Shown here piece after piece: positions 25,784 to 34,240 of a DNA stretch of 53,287 bases (within the stretch, counting starts at the first letter, position 1; each line of letters begins with the position of its first letter). Under the pieces are notes generated by a model, which was not told the DNA's origin, searched no databases, and saw nothing but the letters and a program-made list of their open reading frames with translations. Source of the stretch: Minwuiaceae bacterium (GTDB lineage: Bacteria; Pseudomonadota; Alphaproteobacteria; Minwuiales; Minwuiaceae); contig JANQEE010000010.1 of NCBI GenBank assembly GCA_028278525.1, forward strand, positions 1 to 53,287. Reading direction: 5' to 3'. The position numbers and the translations under genes are program-made.

Positions 25784-25857
25784 CGGCCGCCCCTTCCATC
25801 TCGTCCGTCGTTCCGGGCAGGCCGGGAACGGGCTGTTGCATACGCCGGGAAAAGCAT
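25780..25857 (-). CDS. Possible 25-residue upstream peptide coupled to the response regulator
   Basis: An ATG at 25855-25857 has an excellent ribosome site (GAGGAAGGAG, 7 bases before it) and opens a 25-codon frame (MLFPAYATARSRPARNDGRD then GRGGR). Its TGA overlaps the ATG of the response regulator as ATGA. The peptide is arginine- and glycine-rich and matches no family I know. The same frame could be extended upstream to a GTG at 25987-25989, giving 69 residues with a CRCPHCKR stretch, but that start has a poorly placed ribosome site. The rest of the 288-base gap (25858-26071) holds nothing else I can support. Confidence 0.4.
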   Translation of the reverse strand: MLFPAYATARSRPARNDGRDGRGGR

Positions 25858-26071
25858 CGTCTGGCTCCTTCCTCTTACCTGCCGTTTACAATGAGGACAA
25901 CGACACCTGCGAGGATTTATTCCATCGATGCTGTGACAAAAATACGCGCGGTAATCGCCGCGCGCCCAGAAAAGGCCAAATAATATCACCCCTTGCCTAA
26001 GAACAAACTACCAATTCCGGCAGGGGCGGACTTTGTTATTTCTGTCCAATTAGTTGAACGAATGCCTGATT

Positions 26072-27649
26072 TTACACGGCGGCTGCCAGGCGGGGTCTTT
26101 CCGGCAAAGTAAAGCGCGCCTGCACGCCTTCGCCGGGGTCGCTGGAGAGCGCGATCCGGCCGCCATGCGCCTCGACGATCGCCTTGGCGACAGGCAGGCC
26201 GAGGCCGGCGCCGCCGTCGTAGCGGAGGGCGGCGTTGGAGCCACGGAAGAACCGTTCGAATACGTGGTTCATCTCTTCCTCGGTCAGGCCCGGCCCATTG
26301 TCGGCGACGGTGACGGCGAAGCCGCCGGGGGCCTGGTCCACCCGCACCCGCACCTCTTCTCCGCCATAGCGCAGGGCGTTCTCCAGCAGGATCGTGATCA
26401 CCTGCTGGATGCGGCTGGGATCGGCGGCCAGCTTGGCCGGCCGCACCGAAGCCTCGAAAATCACGGCCTTCTCGGACCCACCGAGCGTCCGGCTTGCCTC
26501 GACCGCATGTTCCACCAGTTCGGCCAAATCCAGCTCCTGCGGGCGGATGCGCACATCGCCGGTTTCCTGCCGCGCCACGAACAGCAGGTCGTCGACGATC
26601 CGCGCCGTATGGTCCGCGGCCTCGCGGGTGCGGCTCAAGACTTCGCGGTACTCTTCGGTACTGCGCTCGCCGCCGCGCAAGGCGACGTCGGCCTCGCCGC
26701 GGATGATCGTCAGGGGGGTGCGCAGCTCGTGACTGACGTCGGCCAGCAGCCGTTTGCGGTTCGCCTCCGTCTGCCGCAGGGTCTGCAAAAGCTTTTCAAG
26801 CTGCGCGGTGCGGCGCGACACCTCTTCCTCCAGCGCGTCGCGGGACGCGCTCAAGCTGTCCTGCCGCGCCGCGACGCGGTCGATCATCTTGTTGAAGGCC
26901 TGCGCCACCTGGTCCAGCTCGGTATCGCCGGGCGCGTCGATGCGGTGCGCCAGTTCGCCGCGTCCGACCGCCGCCGCGCCGTCCAGCAGACGCTGCAACG
27001 GCCTGGTCAGGCCCCGGCGCAGCAGGACGATGCCGAAGAACGCGCTAAGCGCGGCCAGTACGCCGGCCGCGACCGCCGCGCGTTCGTAAAGCGCGATGGC
27101 CGCCCGAAGCGCCGCCTCGGTCTCGGCCACCTCTTCCTTCTCCTCGGCCAGGGCCTCCAGGATCAGGGCCTGAAAGTTGGCGTCGATCTTCCGGTCGAGA
27201 ACGTCGGCGAGATGCGCGGTGTATTCGGCCGGATCGGCAAAACTCGCGCGCGCCTGCACTCTGTCGAATTCGTTCAGCACGCGGTTGATCTGCCGTTCGA
27301 TCTGCGCCAGCAGTTCGAGTTCTTCGATCTCCTCGTCGCCGACCAGTTGCACCTCTTCGGCGATCAGAATTCTGAGCTGGCTGATATCGGCGCGGATCTC
27401 GTTCAGCAGCGCCGCCTCGCCCGCGCCCCGGTCCCTGTCGCCGATCAGCAGCGCATCGCCGTACTGCTTGAACAGTTGGTAAGCATGGCTCGACAGGGCG
27501 AGGTATTGCTCATGCACCAGATGCGCGAGCTGCGAACGCTCCAGATGGTATTCCGCGGAACGCGCGCTCCAGAATGCCAATCCGGCGGAGACCAGCGCGA
27601 TCGCCAGCAGCCCGCTGAAGGACAGCGTCAGTTTGGTCAGATAACGCAA
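26072..27649 (-). CDS. Membrane sensor histidine kinase with HAMP domain
   Basis: With a TTG start at 27647-27649 the protein has 525 residues: a first membrane helix (about 7-30, TLSFSGLLAIALVSAGLAFW), a periplasmic helical sensor of about 160 residues, a second helix (about 192-210) and HAMP (211-264). A HisKA domain with phospho-acceptor H307 in ADVSHELRTP follows, then HATPase_c with ENALRYGG, DNGPGL, FERFFRG and GGAGLGLPVA. TTG was chosen because GGAG lies 10 bases upstream and the ABC exporter stop is 16 bases away, while a longer frame would overlap that gene. The partner is the regulator at 25106. The signal is unknown, but operon position suggests the exported product or its target stress. 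Confidence 0.9.
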   Translation of the reverse strand: MRYLTKLTLSFSGLLAIALVSAGLAFWSARSAEYHLERSQLAHLVHEQYLALSSHAYQLFKQYGDALLIGDRDRGAGEAALLNEIRADISQLRILIAEEVQLVGDEEIEELELLAQIERQINRVLNEFDRVQARASFADPAEYTAHLADVLDRKIDANFQALILEALAEEKEEVAETEAALRAAIALYERAAVAAGVLAALSAFFGIVLLRRGLTRPLQRLLDGAAAVGRGELAHRIDAPGDTELDQVAQAFNKMIDRVAARQDSLSASRDALEEEVSRRTAQLEKLLQTLRQTEANRKRLLADVSHELRTPLTIIRGEADVALRGGERSTEEYREVLSRTREAADHTARIVDDLLFVARQETGDVRIRPQELDLAELVEHAVEASRTLGGSEKAVIFEASVRPAKLAADPSRIQQVITILLENALRYGGEEVRVRVDQAPGGFAVTVADNGPGLTEEEMNHVFERFFRGSNAALRYDGGAGLGLPVAKAIVEAHGGRIALSSDPGEGVQARFTLPERPRLAAAV

Positions 27650-27665
27650 ATGTTGCCACGCTCCG

Positions 27666-29345
27666 TCACGCCGCCCGGCGTGGTGCGAAGAACTTCGCGG
27701 TCGGGCCGTTGCCGGCCAACAGGTCGGCGGGCGGCCCGGCTTCGCGGATACGGCCGTCTTCGACGTACCAAAGCAGGTCCATACGCCGGGCAATGGCCAG
27801 ATTATGCGTCACGATCAGCGTCGTTGCATCACTTTCCCGCACCAGCCGCTCGACCAGATCGGGGCCTTCGGCATCCAGCGCGTCGTCCGGCTCGTCCAGC
27901 AGCATCAGCTTTGGCCGGGCCAGGGCGGCCCGGGTCAGCAGCACCCGCCGCGCCTCCCCGGCGGAGAGGTTGCGTCCGCCCTCCGTCACCTTGCCGCCCA
28001 AACCGCCAAGCCGCTCGATCACATCCTTCAGACCGAACGCCGCCGCGGCGGCCAGGACCGTCTTGTCGTCGGGCCGTTTCGGCGCGCCCATCACCAGGGC
28101 CCGGCGGAGCGTGCCCGCCAGGATCGGCGAACGCGTGCCGACCAGGGCGATCGCCCGCCGCCGTTCCGCGGCGCTTAAGCCGCTCGGCGCATGGCCGCCC
28201 AGCATGACCTCGCCTTGCTTCGGCTGTTCCAGGCCGGCGGCCAGGCCGATCAGGGTCGACTTGCCCGATCCGTTGCCGCCGACGATGGCGATCTTGCGAC
28301 CCGCCGCCGCCTCGATATCGATCTTATCCAGCGCCCCCGCCGACACTTTGGCGAAGCTCAGCGGCTGCGGCGCATCCGGCAGCGGCTCCTGCGCCTCGAT
28401 GCGCGGGCGGCTCAGCTTGCGGGCCGACAGCATGATTTCGCATTTATCGCGCGCCGCCACCCAGGCCCGGTGTCGGTCCCAGACGCCGGCCAGGTCGCGC
28501 ATCGGCTGGATCATCAGGCCGACCGCGGCCAGCGCGCCCGCCGCTTCCGCCGGCGCGGCGCCGCTTTTCATGGCGACCAGGAACAGGCTGGCCGCGGCGA
28601 TGCCGGAGACGGCATCGGGCACGGCGCGCAGCAGCGCGGCGCCCTTGGCCCGGTCCAGCGCGGAGGCGATCAGTTTTTCCGTCCGGCGCAGCAGATGCGC
28701 GGTCTCCGTCTTGGTGCGGCCGAGCAGGCGCAGTTCCGGCGCGTGTGGGATGCGCTCGCTCATATCCGCGGCCAGTTTCGCCCGCCGCGCGCGCAGCCGT
28801 TTGTGCGCCGGCCCCAGGCGCGGGCCCATCAGCGCCATCGCCGCCAGGCCGAGCGTGATCGGGACAGCCGCGGCCAGGCCCAGATGCGGATTGAGCAGGA
28901 AGAGAATGCCGGTGGCCGCCGGCAGCACGATGCTGGCGGAGATCAGCCGGGCGACCCCCAAACTGACCCAGCCGCGCACCGCGGCCAGGTCGCCGACGAA
29001 GCGCATCGCCAGCCCGCCGCTTCGTCGCTTGGAGACATCGCGCGCCGACATCTGCGTCAGATGGGTGAACAGTTTTACGCGGAGGGATGCCGCATAGTCC
29101 TGGCCAACCCGCTCCGCCACCACCCGCTCGACCACCCTCAAACCGGCGATGGTCAGGCCGGCCGCCGCGATCAGGGCCAGCGCGGCGAGCGGCAGCGCGG
29201 CGCTCTCGTCCCGGAACGCCGCGAACACGTCCCGGGTGGCGAAGGCCGCGACCCCGGCTGCCGCCGCCTGCCCGAGGGCGAGGACGGCGACCAGGGCAAT
29301 GCTACGCCCGCGGCCTTCGCCGGCAATGCGCGGCAGGTGGCTCAT
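27666..29345 (-). CDS. ABC exporter half-transporter (permease fused to ATPase)
   Basis: This 559-residue protein has an N-terminal six-helix export domain and a C-terminal ATPase: Walker A GGNGSGKST, signature LSAGEARR, Walker B KLMLLDEPDD, D-loop ALDAEG and H-loop VTHN. The layout resembles CydC/CydD or peptide and lipid exporters and should work as a dimer in the inner membrane. Two details are unusual: alanine for glycine in the signature (LSAGE) and DEPDD in place of DEPT/DEAT. The ATG at 29343-29345 overlaps the stop of the P-loop gene upstream, and the kinase gene follows after 16 bases, so it belongs to a tight operon. The cargo is unknown. Confidence 0.9.
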   Translation of the reverse strand: MSHLPRIAGEGRGRSIALVAVLALGQAAAAGVAAFATRDVFAAFRDESAALPLAALALIAAAGLTIAGLRVVERVVAERVGQDYAASLRVKLFTHLTQMSARDVSKRRSGGLAMRFVGDLAAVRGWVSLGVARLISASIVLPAATGILFLLNPHLGLAAAVPITLGLAAMALMGPRLGPAHKRLRARRAKLAADMSERIPHAPELRLLGRTKTETAHLLRRTEKLIASALDRAKGAALLRAVPDAVSGIAAASLFLVAMKSGAAPAEAAGALAAVGLMIQPMRDLAGVWDRHRAWVAARDKCEIMLSARKLSRPRIEAQEPLPDAPQPLSFAKVSAGALDKIDIEAAAGRKIAIVGGNGSGKSTLIGLAAGLEQPKQGEVMLGGHAPSGLSAAERRRAIALVGTRSPILAGTLRRALVMGAPKRPDDKTVLAAAAAFGLKDVIERLGGLGGKVTEGGRNLSAGEARRVLLTRAALARPKLMLLDEPDDALDAEGPDLVERLVRESDATTLIVTHNLAIARRMDLLWYVEDGRIREAGPPADLLAGNGPTAKFFAPRRAA

Positions 29346-30433
29346 GCCGCGACCCCGACCTCGGCGACGCCCAGTGCCGGCGCGTGGCGGGCGCCGGACA
29401 TCTTGCCCAACAGGGCATTGGCCTGGGCCGGATCGCATAGGGCGTCGCGAGCGATGACGCCGATACCGGTCGCCATTTCGGCCTCTGCGGCGCCCAGCGG
29501 CGAGCAACTCACCATGCCGGTCACGGCGGCCGGTTCGACCCCCATGCCGCGCAGCGCGGTGCAGCCGCCGGCCGCGGCCAGCGCGTCGGGCGCGGCGAAA
29601 ATCACGCCGGCGAAACCGTCACGCACTTTCGGCTTGCGCAACAGGTCGGCGGTCTCTTTCTGGAACACGCCGTCGGCCAGTTCGACCACCGCGACCTCGC
29701 AGCCGTCGCGCGCCGCGTGGGCCAGCAGCGTGTCCAATCCGGCCTCGATCCGGTCGAGCGGCTGCAGGTAGGTGGACACCATGCCCGCGTCGGTGAAGTC
29801 CGCGACGTAGCGGGCGCCGGTATCGACGAAGGCGTTGAAGTCGCCGAACGCGCCGGTGCCCGTCGCCTTGATCGCCGCGACCCGGTGGCCCGCCGCGCTG
29901 AGCCCGTGCGCCAGGCTGGCGACGGCCGTGGTCTTGCCGGAATTCATCGAGGCGCCGACGACACCGATCACCGTCATGCCGATCGGCCGCGCAGCCTTGT
30001 CCAGCGCGTAATCGGCAACGTTGATCCGGTTGCCCGACGCGTCCGCCAGCAGGCCGAGCGGGACGACCAGGGTCGGCGCCGACATCCGCGCGTGGCGATG
30101 CCGCATCCGACCCAGCACGCCGCCGCCGGCCAGCATGTCCGCACCGTCCGGGTCCAGTTCCGCCAGCCCCTCGAACTGGTCCGGGGCGTAGCGGTCGCCG
30201 CAGGCCAGGACCACCAGGTCGCCGACATACAGCGTCGAGGCGCGGCCGGCGGCCAACTGGATTCTCTTGTGCGAACCGATGCGCTCGACCCGGCCGAGCA
30301 CGACGTCGCCGGACACGGCTTGGGCCAGGTCGTCGGTCAGCGACACGGCGTCGCCACGGAAAACGCGGCGGGTCGAAAAGGCCCATTTGGCTTGGGCCAG
30401 CATGTCCGGGACGATTGGGTTGATGGCGGTCAT
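29342..30433 (-). CDS. P-loop protein resembling DUF1611
   Basis: This 363-residue soluble protein has an N-terminal domain of about 145 residues (GDVVLGRVERIGSHKRIQL; YVGDLVVLACGDRYAPDQFE) that I do not recognise. A P-loop domain follows with GASMNSGKTT (160-169) and a downstream ATGTGAFGDFNAFVDTGARY stretch. The overall plan recalls DUF1611 proteins, one of which (DgcN) acetylates D-glutamate, and dethiobiotin-synthetase-like NTPases. The resemblance is by eye only. The ATG at 30431-30433 has AAGGAGA just upstream; an in-frame ATG 120 bases further up has no such site. It overlaps the ABC exporter gene by four bases. Confidence 0.72.
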   Translation of the reverse strand: MTAINPIVPDMLAQAKWAFSTRRVFRGDAVSLTDDLAQAVSGDVVLGRVERIGSHKRIQLAAGRASTLYVGDLVVLACGDRYAPDQFEGLAELDPDGADMLAGGGVLGRMRHRHARMSAPTLVVPLGLLADASGNRINVADYALDKAARPIGMTVIGVVGASMNSGKTTAVASLAHGLSAAGHRVAAIKATGTGAFGDFNAFVDTGARYVADFTDAGMVSTYLQPLDRIEAGLDTLLAHAARDGCEVAVVELADGVFQKETADLLRKPKVRDGFAGVIFAAPDALAAAGGCTALRGMGVEPAAVTGMVSCSPLGAAEAEMATGIGVIARDALCDPAQANALLGKMSGARHAPALGVAEVGVAA

Positions 30434-30579
30434 GGTCTTCTCCTTGGATCTGTTCGGCGCCGAACCGGCTACCGACATTCGATGAGATTTAAGAGTGCGA
30501 ATTTCTGTTGAAGCGCGCTTGTCGCGAAGATGAATGCCCCCGCAGGCTTTCATGAACGGCGGATGAAAGATCAGGCCGG

Positions 30580-31467
30580 TCACGAAGCGGAAAGCGGGGT
30601 CCCCTCCCCCTGGCCGACGGTGAACGTTCCCGCGACGATCGCCACCGGGTCCGGCAGCACCACCCGGTCCAGGCCGCCCCGTTCGACGCAGGCCTGAAAG
30701 TCGTGGCCGCAGTCCGGCAGTACCGCCAGCGATACGGTCGGCTGTATGCCACGCTCGGCGGCCGCCTGGCGAAGCGCGTCGGCCCAGCGGCCGGCCCGCG
30801 TCACCCGGTCCGCGCCCTGCTGGCGGTCGATCTCCGGACCGCTGCGCGTGTTGGGATCGACGATGTTGTCTTCCGCCCCGACGCAAACCTGGATCGGCAG
30901 GCCGAGAAACCGGTCCAGGCCGGCCGCGAGCTTGGGTCCCCAGTCGTCCGTCCGTCCAGGCCGGGCGGCCAGTCCATAGGGAAACGCCGCCTCGTCCGGG
31001 AACGTGTACCAGCCGGCCGCGGCCACGGTCAGCCGCGACACCAGATGCGGATACAGCATGGCGAAGCGGTGGGCGAACTGCGCGCCGCCGGAATAGCCGG
31101 CCAGTTCGAAGGTCCGCGTGCGCCAGATGCCGGCCAGCCTGAGCTCGGACAGCAGGGCGAGCAGGGCCAGGTCGGCGCGCTTGCGCCGCACCACCCGCTG
31201 GTAATGCGGCCACCGCTTCTCGTCGAACAGCGGCGCGATCACCGGCCGGCCGAGCGCCGCGGCCCGCGCCGCGTAAAGCGCGGCCTGGTTGCGGGCGCCG
31301 CGCTGAATGCCGTGGATCGCGACGATCGGCGGAGCGCCCGTCGAGATTTCCGGCGGCAGTGCGATCCAGCAGTCCAGGGCCTTGCGCCCCTTGGCCTGCC
31401 GCTGCTCCAGCCGAAAGCTCTCGGCTTGTCGCGACGCTTTGGTTTCTGGGTTACTCGTGACAGGCAT
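30580..31467 (-). CDS. Alpha/beta hydrolase
   Basis: This 295-residue protein has the alpha/beta-hydrolase fold: oxyanion loop IHGIQRG (51-57), nucleophile elbow GYSGGA with S126, an acidic residue in VGAEDNIVDP and the catalytic histidine in PDCGHDF near 254. It has no clear signal peptide, so it is probably cytoplasmic. The closest look-alikes are PHB-depolymerase/esterase-type hydrolases. It starts 16 bases after the beta-hydroxylase stop. A 146-base gap with no convincing gene separates it from the P-loop gene. The role could be hydrolysis of an ester or peptide bond in the operon's product. Confidence 0.85.
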   Translation of the reverse strand: MPVTSNPETKASRQAESFRLEQRQAKGRKALDCWIALPPEISTGAPPIVAIHGIQRGARNQAALYAARAAALGRPVIAPLFDEKRWPHYQRVVRRKRADLALLALLSELRLAGIWRTRTFELAGYSGGAQFAHRFAMLYPHLVSRLTVAAAGWYTFPDEAAFPYGLAARPGRTDDWGPKLAAGLDRFLGLPIQVCVGAEDNIVDPNTRSGPEIDRQQGADRVTRAGRWADALRQAAAERGIQPTVSLAVLPDCGHDFQACVERGGLDRVVLPDPVAIVAGTFTVGQGEGTPLSAS

Positions 31468-31483
31468 TGTTATCGTTCCTCGT

Positions 31484-32056
31484 TCAAGCGGCCTTGCCGA
31501 AGACCTCGGCGACCCGCGCGTTGGGCAACAGGTCGAAGATCATGTGGATGCGGTCCTGGTCGCCGTCGTTGAAGGCTTCGTGCATCTGCTTGTTGTCGAA
31601 CCACCAAAGCTCGCCTTCACGCATTCGAACCTCCTCGTCGCCGGCTTTCAGCCAAGACCCCTGCGTCGATCGCAGTACGAGGTGATAACGGTGGCGCACC
31701 AGATAATATTCCCCGCGATCGACATGCGGATAAACGCGCCGGCCCGCCGGCAGGCAGACGATCTTGGCGCGGCTCAGCTGGCTGTCCTCTTCCCGCGCGA
31801 AATTTCGCAAGAATCCGCAGGCCATCGGATAGAGCCTGGACGTGGTCGTCCACCGGCTCTCGTGCACGTCGCGGCGCTTGCGCTCGCCGATCGCCGATTT
31901 GCGCAGGCCCCGGATCGGGATCGACAGCGCCTCGCGCTGCACCTTGATCTTGTCCTGCCGCCCGGTCGACACGCTCCACGCGTCGTCGATCGAAGCTATT
32001 TCATCCAGAAAGGGTTTGGGATCGACGGTTGATTTGACGCGTCGAAAATACTGCAT
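31484..32056 (-). CDS. Aspartyl/asparaginyl beta-hydroxylase-like 2OG-Fe(II) oxygenase
   Basis: This 190-residue protein matches the aspartyl/asparaginyl beta-hydroxylase fold: RLYPMACGFLRNF, AGRRVYPHVDRGEYYLVRHR (H111, D113), YHLVLRS with H125, and the closing GELWWFDNKQMHEAFNDG with H159. These iron and 2-oxoglutarate enzymes hydroxylate Asp or Asn side chains in peptides or free precursors. The ATG at 32054-32056 follows GGAGGAGAAGG. It is the first gene of a minus-strand operon with a hydrolase, a P-loop protein, an ABC exporter and a sensor kinase, which suggests it modifies the exported compound. Confidence 0.87.
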   Translation of the reverse strand: MQYFRRVKSTVDPKPFLDEIASIDDAWSVSTGRQDKIKVQREALSIPIRGLRKSAIGERKRRDVHESRWTTTSRLYPMACGFLRNFAREEDSQLSRAKIVCLPAGRRVYPHVDRGEYYLVRHRYHLVLRSTQGSWLKAGDEEVRMREGELWWFDNKQMHEAFNDGDQDRIHMIFDLLPNARVAEVFGKAA

Positions 32057-32360
32057 CGCCTTCTCCTCCAAAGCACGGCGGAGCCGGAACGGCTCCGGCG
32101 CAATCGCTGATCTGTTCGCCCTTTCGGCGGCTCGGAAAGAGAACGCCGCGTAATATCATCGAGGTGGGCCAGCGGCGATGAAGGTTCAACTAAGTATCTG
32201 TTTTTTAACACAACTTTTTGCTGCGCTTCATGTTCTGTTGGGCATCCGTTCACCGGATTTTCAGACGATGTTCATGTTCCGGGATGTGTCACGTTCGCCG
32301 CCGGCAAATCGTCAATAGGGCAAACGTCCGGCCCGCCGGAAACAACACCAAGAGGTAGAA
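32057..32360. other. Divergent intergenic region with 5' hairpin
   Basis: This gap separates the beta-hydroxylase operon (minus) from the secreted Rid gene (plus). It holds a perfect 8-bp hairpin (CGGAGCCG at 32079-32086, CGGCTCCG at 32090-32097, GAA loop) in the 5' leader of the operon, and an AT-rich core near 32190-32225 where promoters are likely. A 60-85 codon minus-strand frame crosses it (GTG near 32253), but it lacks a ribosome site and overlaps the hydroxylase gene, so I do not call it. Confidence 0.5.
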
Positions 32361-32834
32361 ATGCGCTTACCCGGAACCACCATAGCCGCAGGAGTAATGT
32401 CGATCATGACCGCCACGGCACCGGCCTCATCCGCCGCCGAAACCGCAATCGTCAACCCGCCCGACCTGTTCGATCCGGCGCCCAACGGCTTCAGCCATGC
32501 GGTGGTGGTAAGGGGCGGCAGCGGCGTCGCCTATATCGCCGGCCAGGGCGGCGAGGACCGAACCGGCGCCCTGCCGCCAACCTTCGCCGGCCAGGTGAAG
32601 CAGGCCTACGCCAACCTACTCACCGCGCTGGAGGCCGTCGGCGCCGAGCCCCGCCAGGTCGCCCGGATCACCACCTACGTGGTCGGTTACGACCAATCGA
32701 TGCTGGACGTCATGACGCGCCACGTGAAGGAGACCTTCGGCGACGCCCTGCCGGCCCAGACGCTGGTACCGGTCCCCCGCCTCGCCCTCGACGGCATGCT
32801 GTTCGAGGTCGACGCGATCGCGGTTCTCGAATAG
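32361..32834 (+). CDS. Exported Rid-family protein
   Basis: This 157-residue protein carries a signal peptide (MRLPGTTIAAGVMSIMTATAPASSAAE, cut near residue 26) ahead of a complete Rid/YjgF domain: GFSHAVVVRGGSGVAYIAGQGGE, QVKQAYANLLTALEAVGAEP and the final FEVDAIAVLE strand. It should act in the periplasm. The carboxylate-binding arginine of RidA is glutamine here (PAQTLVPV), so classical imine deamination is unlikely. An AAGAGG ribosome site precedes the ATG. It is divergent from the beta-hydroxylase operon and converges on the M24 peptidase gene. Confidence 0.87.
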   Translation: MRLPGTTIAAGVMSIMTATAPASSAAETAIVNPPDLFDPAPNGFSHAVVVRGGSGVAYIAGQGGEDRTGALPPTFAGQVKQAYANLLTALEAVGAEPRQVARITTYVVGYDQSMLDVMTRHVKETFGDALPAQTLVPVPRLALDGMLFEVDAIAVLE

Positions 32835-32846
32835 AGACAGCCGACC

Positions 32847-34031
32847 CTAACCGATCACCGGCATCTCCGGCGGCGCGCGCCGCGTCAGCAGTTCCGCGCC
32901 GCCCTCGGTGATCGCGATGTTTTCCTCGTGCACCATCATCTTGCCCGGCGCGAACTCCATGCCCGGCTCCAGGGTGATGGTCATGCCGCGCTTCAGCACC
33001 GTGTCGTCGCCGGGCCGGTGCGACTGGCCCTCGGTCAGTTGCATGCCGAGCCCGTGGCCGAGCCGCCCGACGCTGTTGCCGAGCGCGCCGCCTTCTTCCA
33101 GCACCGCCCACATCGCCGCCCAAAGTTCGGCGGACGTGGCGCCCGGCCGCGCCGCCTTAAGCCCCGCCTCCGTCGCCCGGTAGACCACCTCGTGCGCCCG
33201 CCTGGCTTCGTCCGACGGGGTGCCGAACGCGAAGTTGCGGTCGAAGTCGCAGAAATAGCCGTCGAAGGTCGTGCCGGTATCGATGATCAGCACGTCGCCG
33301 TCTGAAAGCACCCGGTCGCTCGGGCCCATGATGATGTCGCCGTAGCCGCCGGGCCCAGAACCGGCGATCATATAGGGCGAGTTGTCCGCGCCGCGCTCCA
33401 GCAGGTCGATCCTTAAGTTGCAACAGATCTCCCGCTCGCTCTCGCCAAGACACGCCCAGGACGGCAGCGTCTCGAATCCGCCGGACGTAAGCTGGCAGAC
33501 ATAACGGATCTTTTCGATCTCCGCCGCCGACTTGACCATTTGAAGCTGCCGCACGATCTCGGTCGCATCGTGGATTTCGGTCGGCGCGATCTGTCCGGTC
33601 AGCGACGCGAAGTCCCGGCCCGGCATGCGTAAGTGGCTTTCCTGGCCCAGCATGAAACCGACCCGCCCGAACCGTTTCGTCAGCTCGCGCAAGGTGGAGG
33701 CCAACAACGAAACGCCGTCGTCCTCCGGCCTGGGTGCCGGCCAGGTGCGGATATCGTCGATCCAGGTCTCGGCCATGCCGACGGCGCCGATCTCCGGGAT
33801 CACCGCGATCGGATGGCCGTCGAACGGCACCGCCAGGAACCATGGCCTGGTCGGACTTTCCCAGAACTGCGTATGGAAGCCGGAGAAGTAGCGGACATCC
33901 GGCTCTGTCGTCAGCACCAGCGCGTCCAGCCGCCAGCCCGCCATCAGGCGCTGGGCGCGCTCGGTCCGGCGCTCGAACTCGGATACGGCGAAGCCGCGCG
34001 GCGGCGCTGTCGGCTGTTGCTCCGATGCCAT
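32847..34031 (-). CDS. M24-family metallopeptidase (Xaa-Pro peptidase/creatinase-like)
   Basis: This 394-residue protein has an N-terminal creatinase-like domain (RTERAQRLMAGWRLDALVLT) and a pita-bread catalytic domain with all five metal ligands: the two aspartates in IIDTGTTFDGYFCDFDR, histidine in GHGLGMQLTEG, and glutamates in TLEPGMEF and HEENIAI. It should remove N-terminal residues from Xaa-Pro peptides or hydrolyse a related amide, such as in ectoine or creatine breakdown. The ATG at 34029-34031 has AAGGGA upstream; a longer frame to 34079 is possible. It is monocistronic as far as can be seen. Confidence 0.9.
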   Translation of the reverse strand: MASEQQPTAPPRGFAVSEFERRTERAQRLMAGWRLDALVLTTEPDVRYFSGFHTQFWESPTRPWFLAVPFDGHPIAVIPEIGAVGMAETWIDDIRTWPAPRPEDDGVSLLASTLRELTKRFGRVGFMLGQESHLRMPGRDFASLTGQIAPTEIHDATEIVRQLQMVKSAAEIEKIRYVCQLTSGGFETLPSWACLGESEREICCNLRIDLLERGADNSPYMIAGSGPGGYGDIIMGPSDRVLSDGDVLIIDTGTTFDGYFCDFDRNFAFGTPSDEARRAHEVVYRATEAGLKAARPGATSAELWAAMWAVLEEGGALGNSVGRLGHGLGMQLTEGQSHRPGDDTVLKRGMTITLEPGMEFAPGKMMVHEENIAITEGGAELLTRRAPPEMPVIG

Positions 34032-34200
34032 CGGCGTTCCCTTCCCGCTCCAGTCTGGCGAACGAGGCGGGAAAGTCACGGATTTTCACAACCTCTGGAG
34101 AGGCCGGAATCCGCATGCGGCGTTTTCGGAACGTTTTTGAGGGCGGTTCGGATTACCGACCGACGGTAGAAACTCCGCCCGAAAGAAACAGTGGCGCTCG

Positions 34201-34226
34201 GGCCGCCCGGCGTCGTCCGGGCGGCC
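34201..34226 (-). terminator. Stem-loop terminator after the cold-shock gene
   Basis: GGCCGCCCGG (34201-34210) and CCGGGCGGCC (34217-34226) form a perfect 10-bp stem with a 6-base loop, 14 bases after the cold-shock stop codon. A T-rich stretch comes only about 12 bases later. Confidence 0.65.
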
Positions 34227-34240
34227 ATCGTGCGCAAGTG

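Noticed and set aside
26054..28207. A 717-codon plus-strand frame over the histidine kinase
   Set aside because: It is an antisense shadow of the kinase and exporter genes, which show all expected motifs.
30434..30579. The 146-base gap between the hydrolase and the P-loop gene, considered as a site for a small peptide gene
   Set aside because: The only frame of note runs in frame into the P-loop protein and would just lengthen its N terminus; the ATG at 30433 has the better ribosome site.
31996..32253. An 85-codon minus-strand frame upstream of the beta-hydroxylase, considered as a precursor peptide
   Set aside because: It starts with GTG without a ribosome site, overlaps the hydroxylase gene in another frame and has no leader/core pattern or cysteine-rich core.
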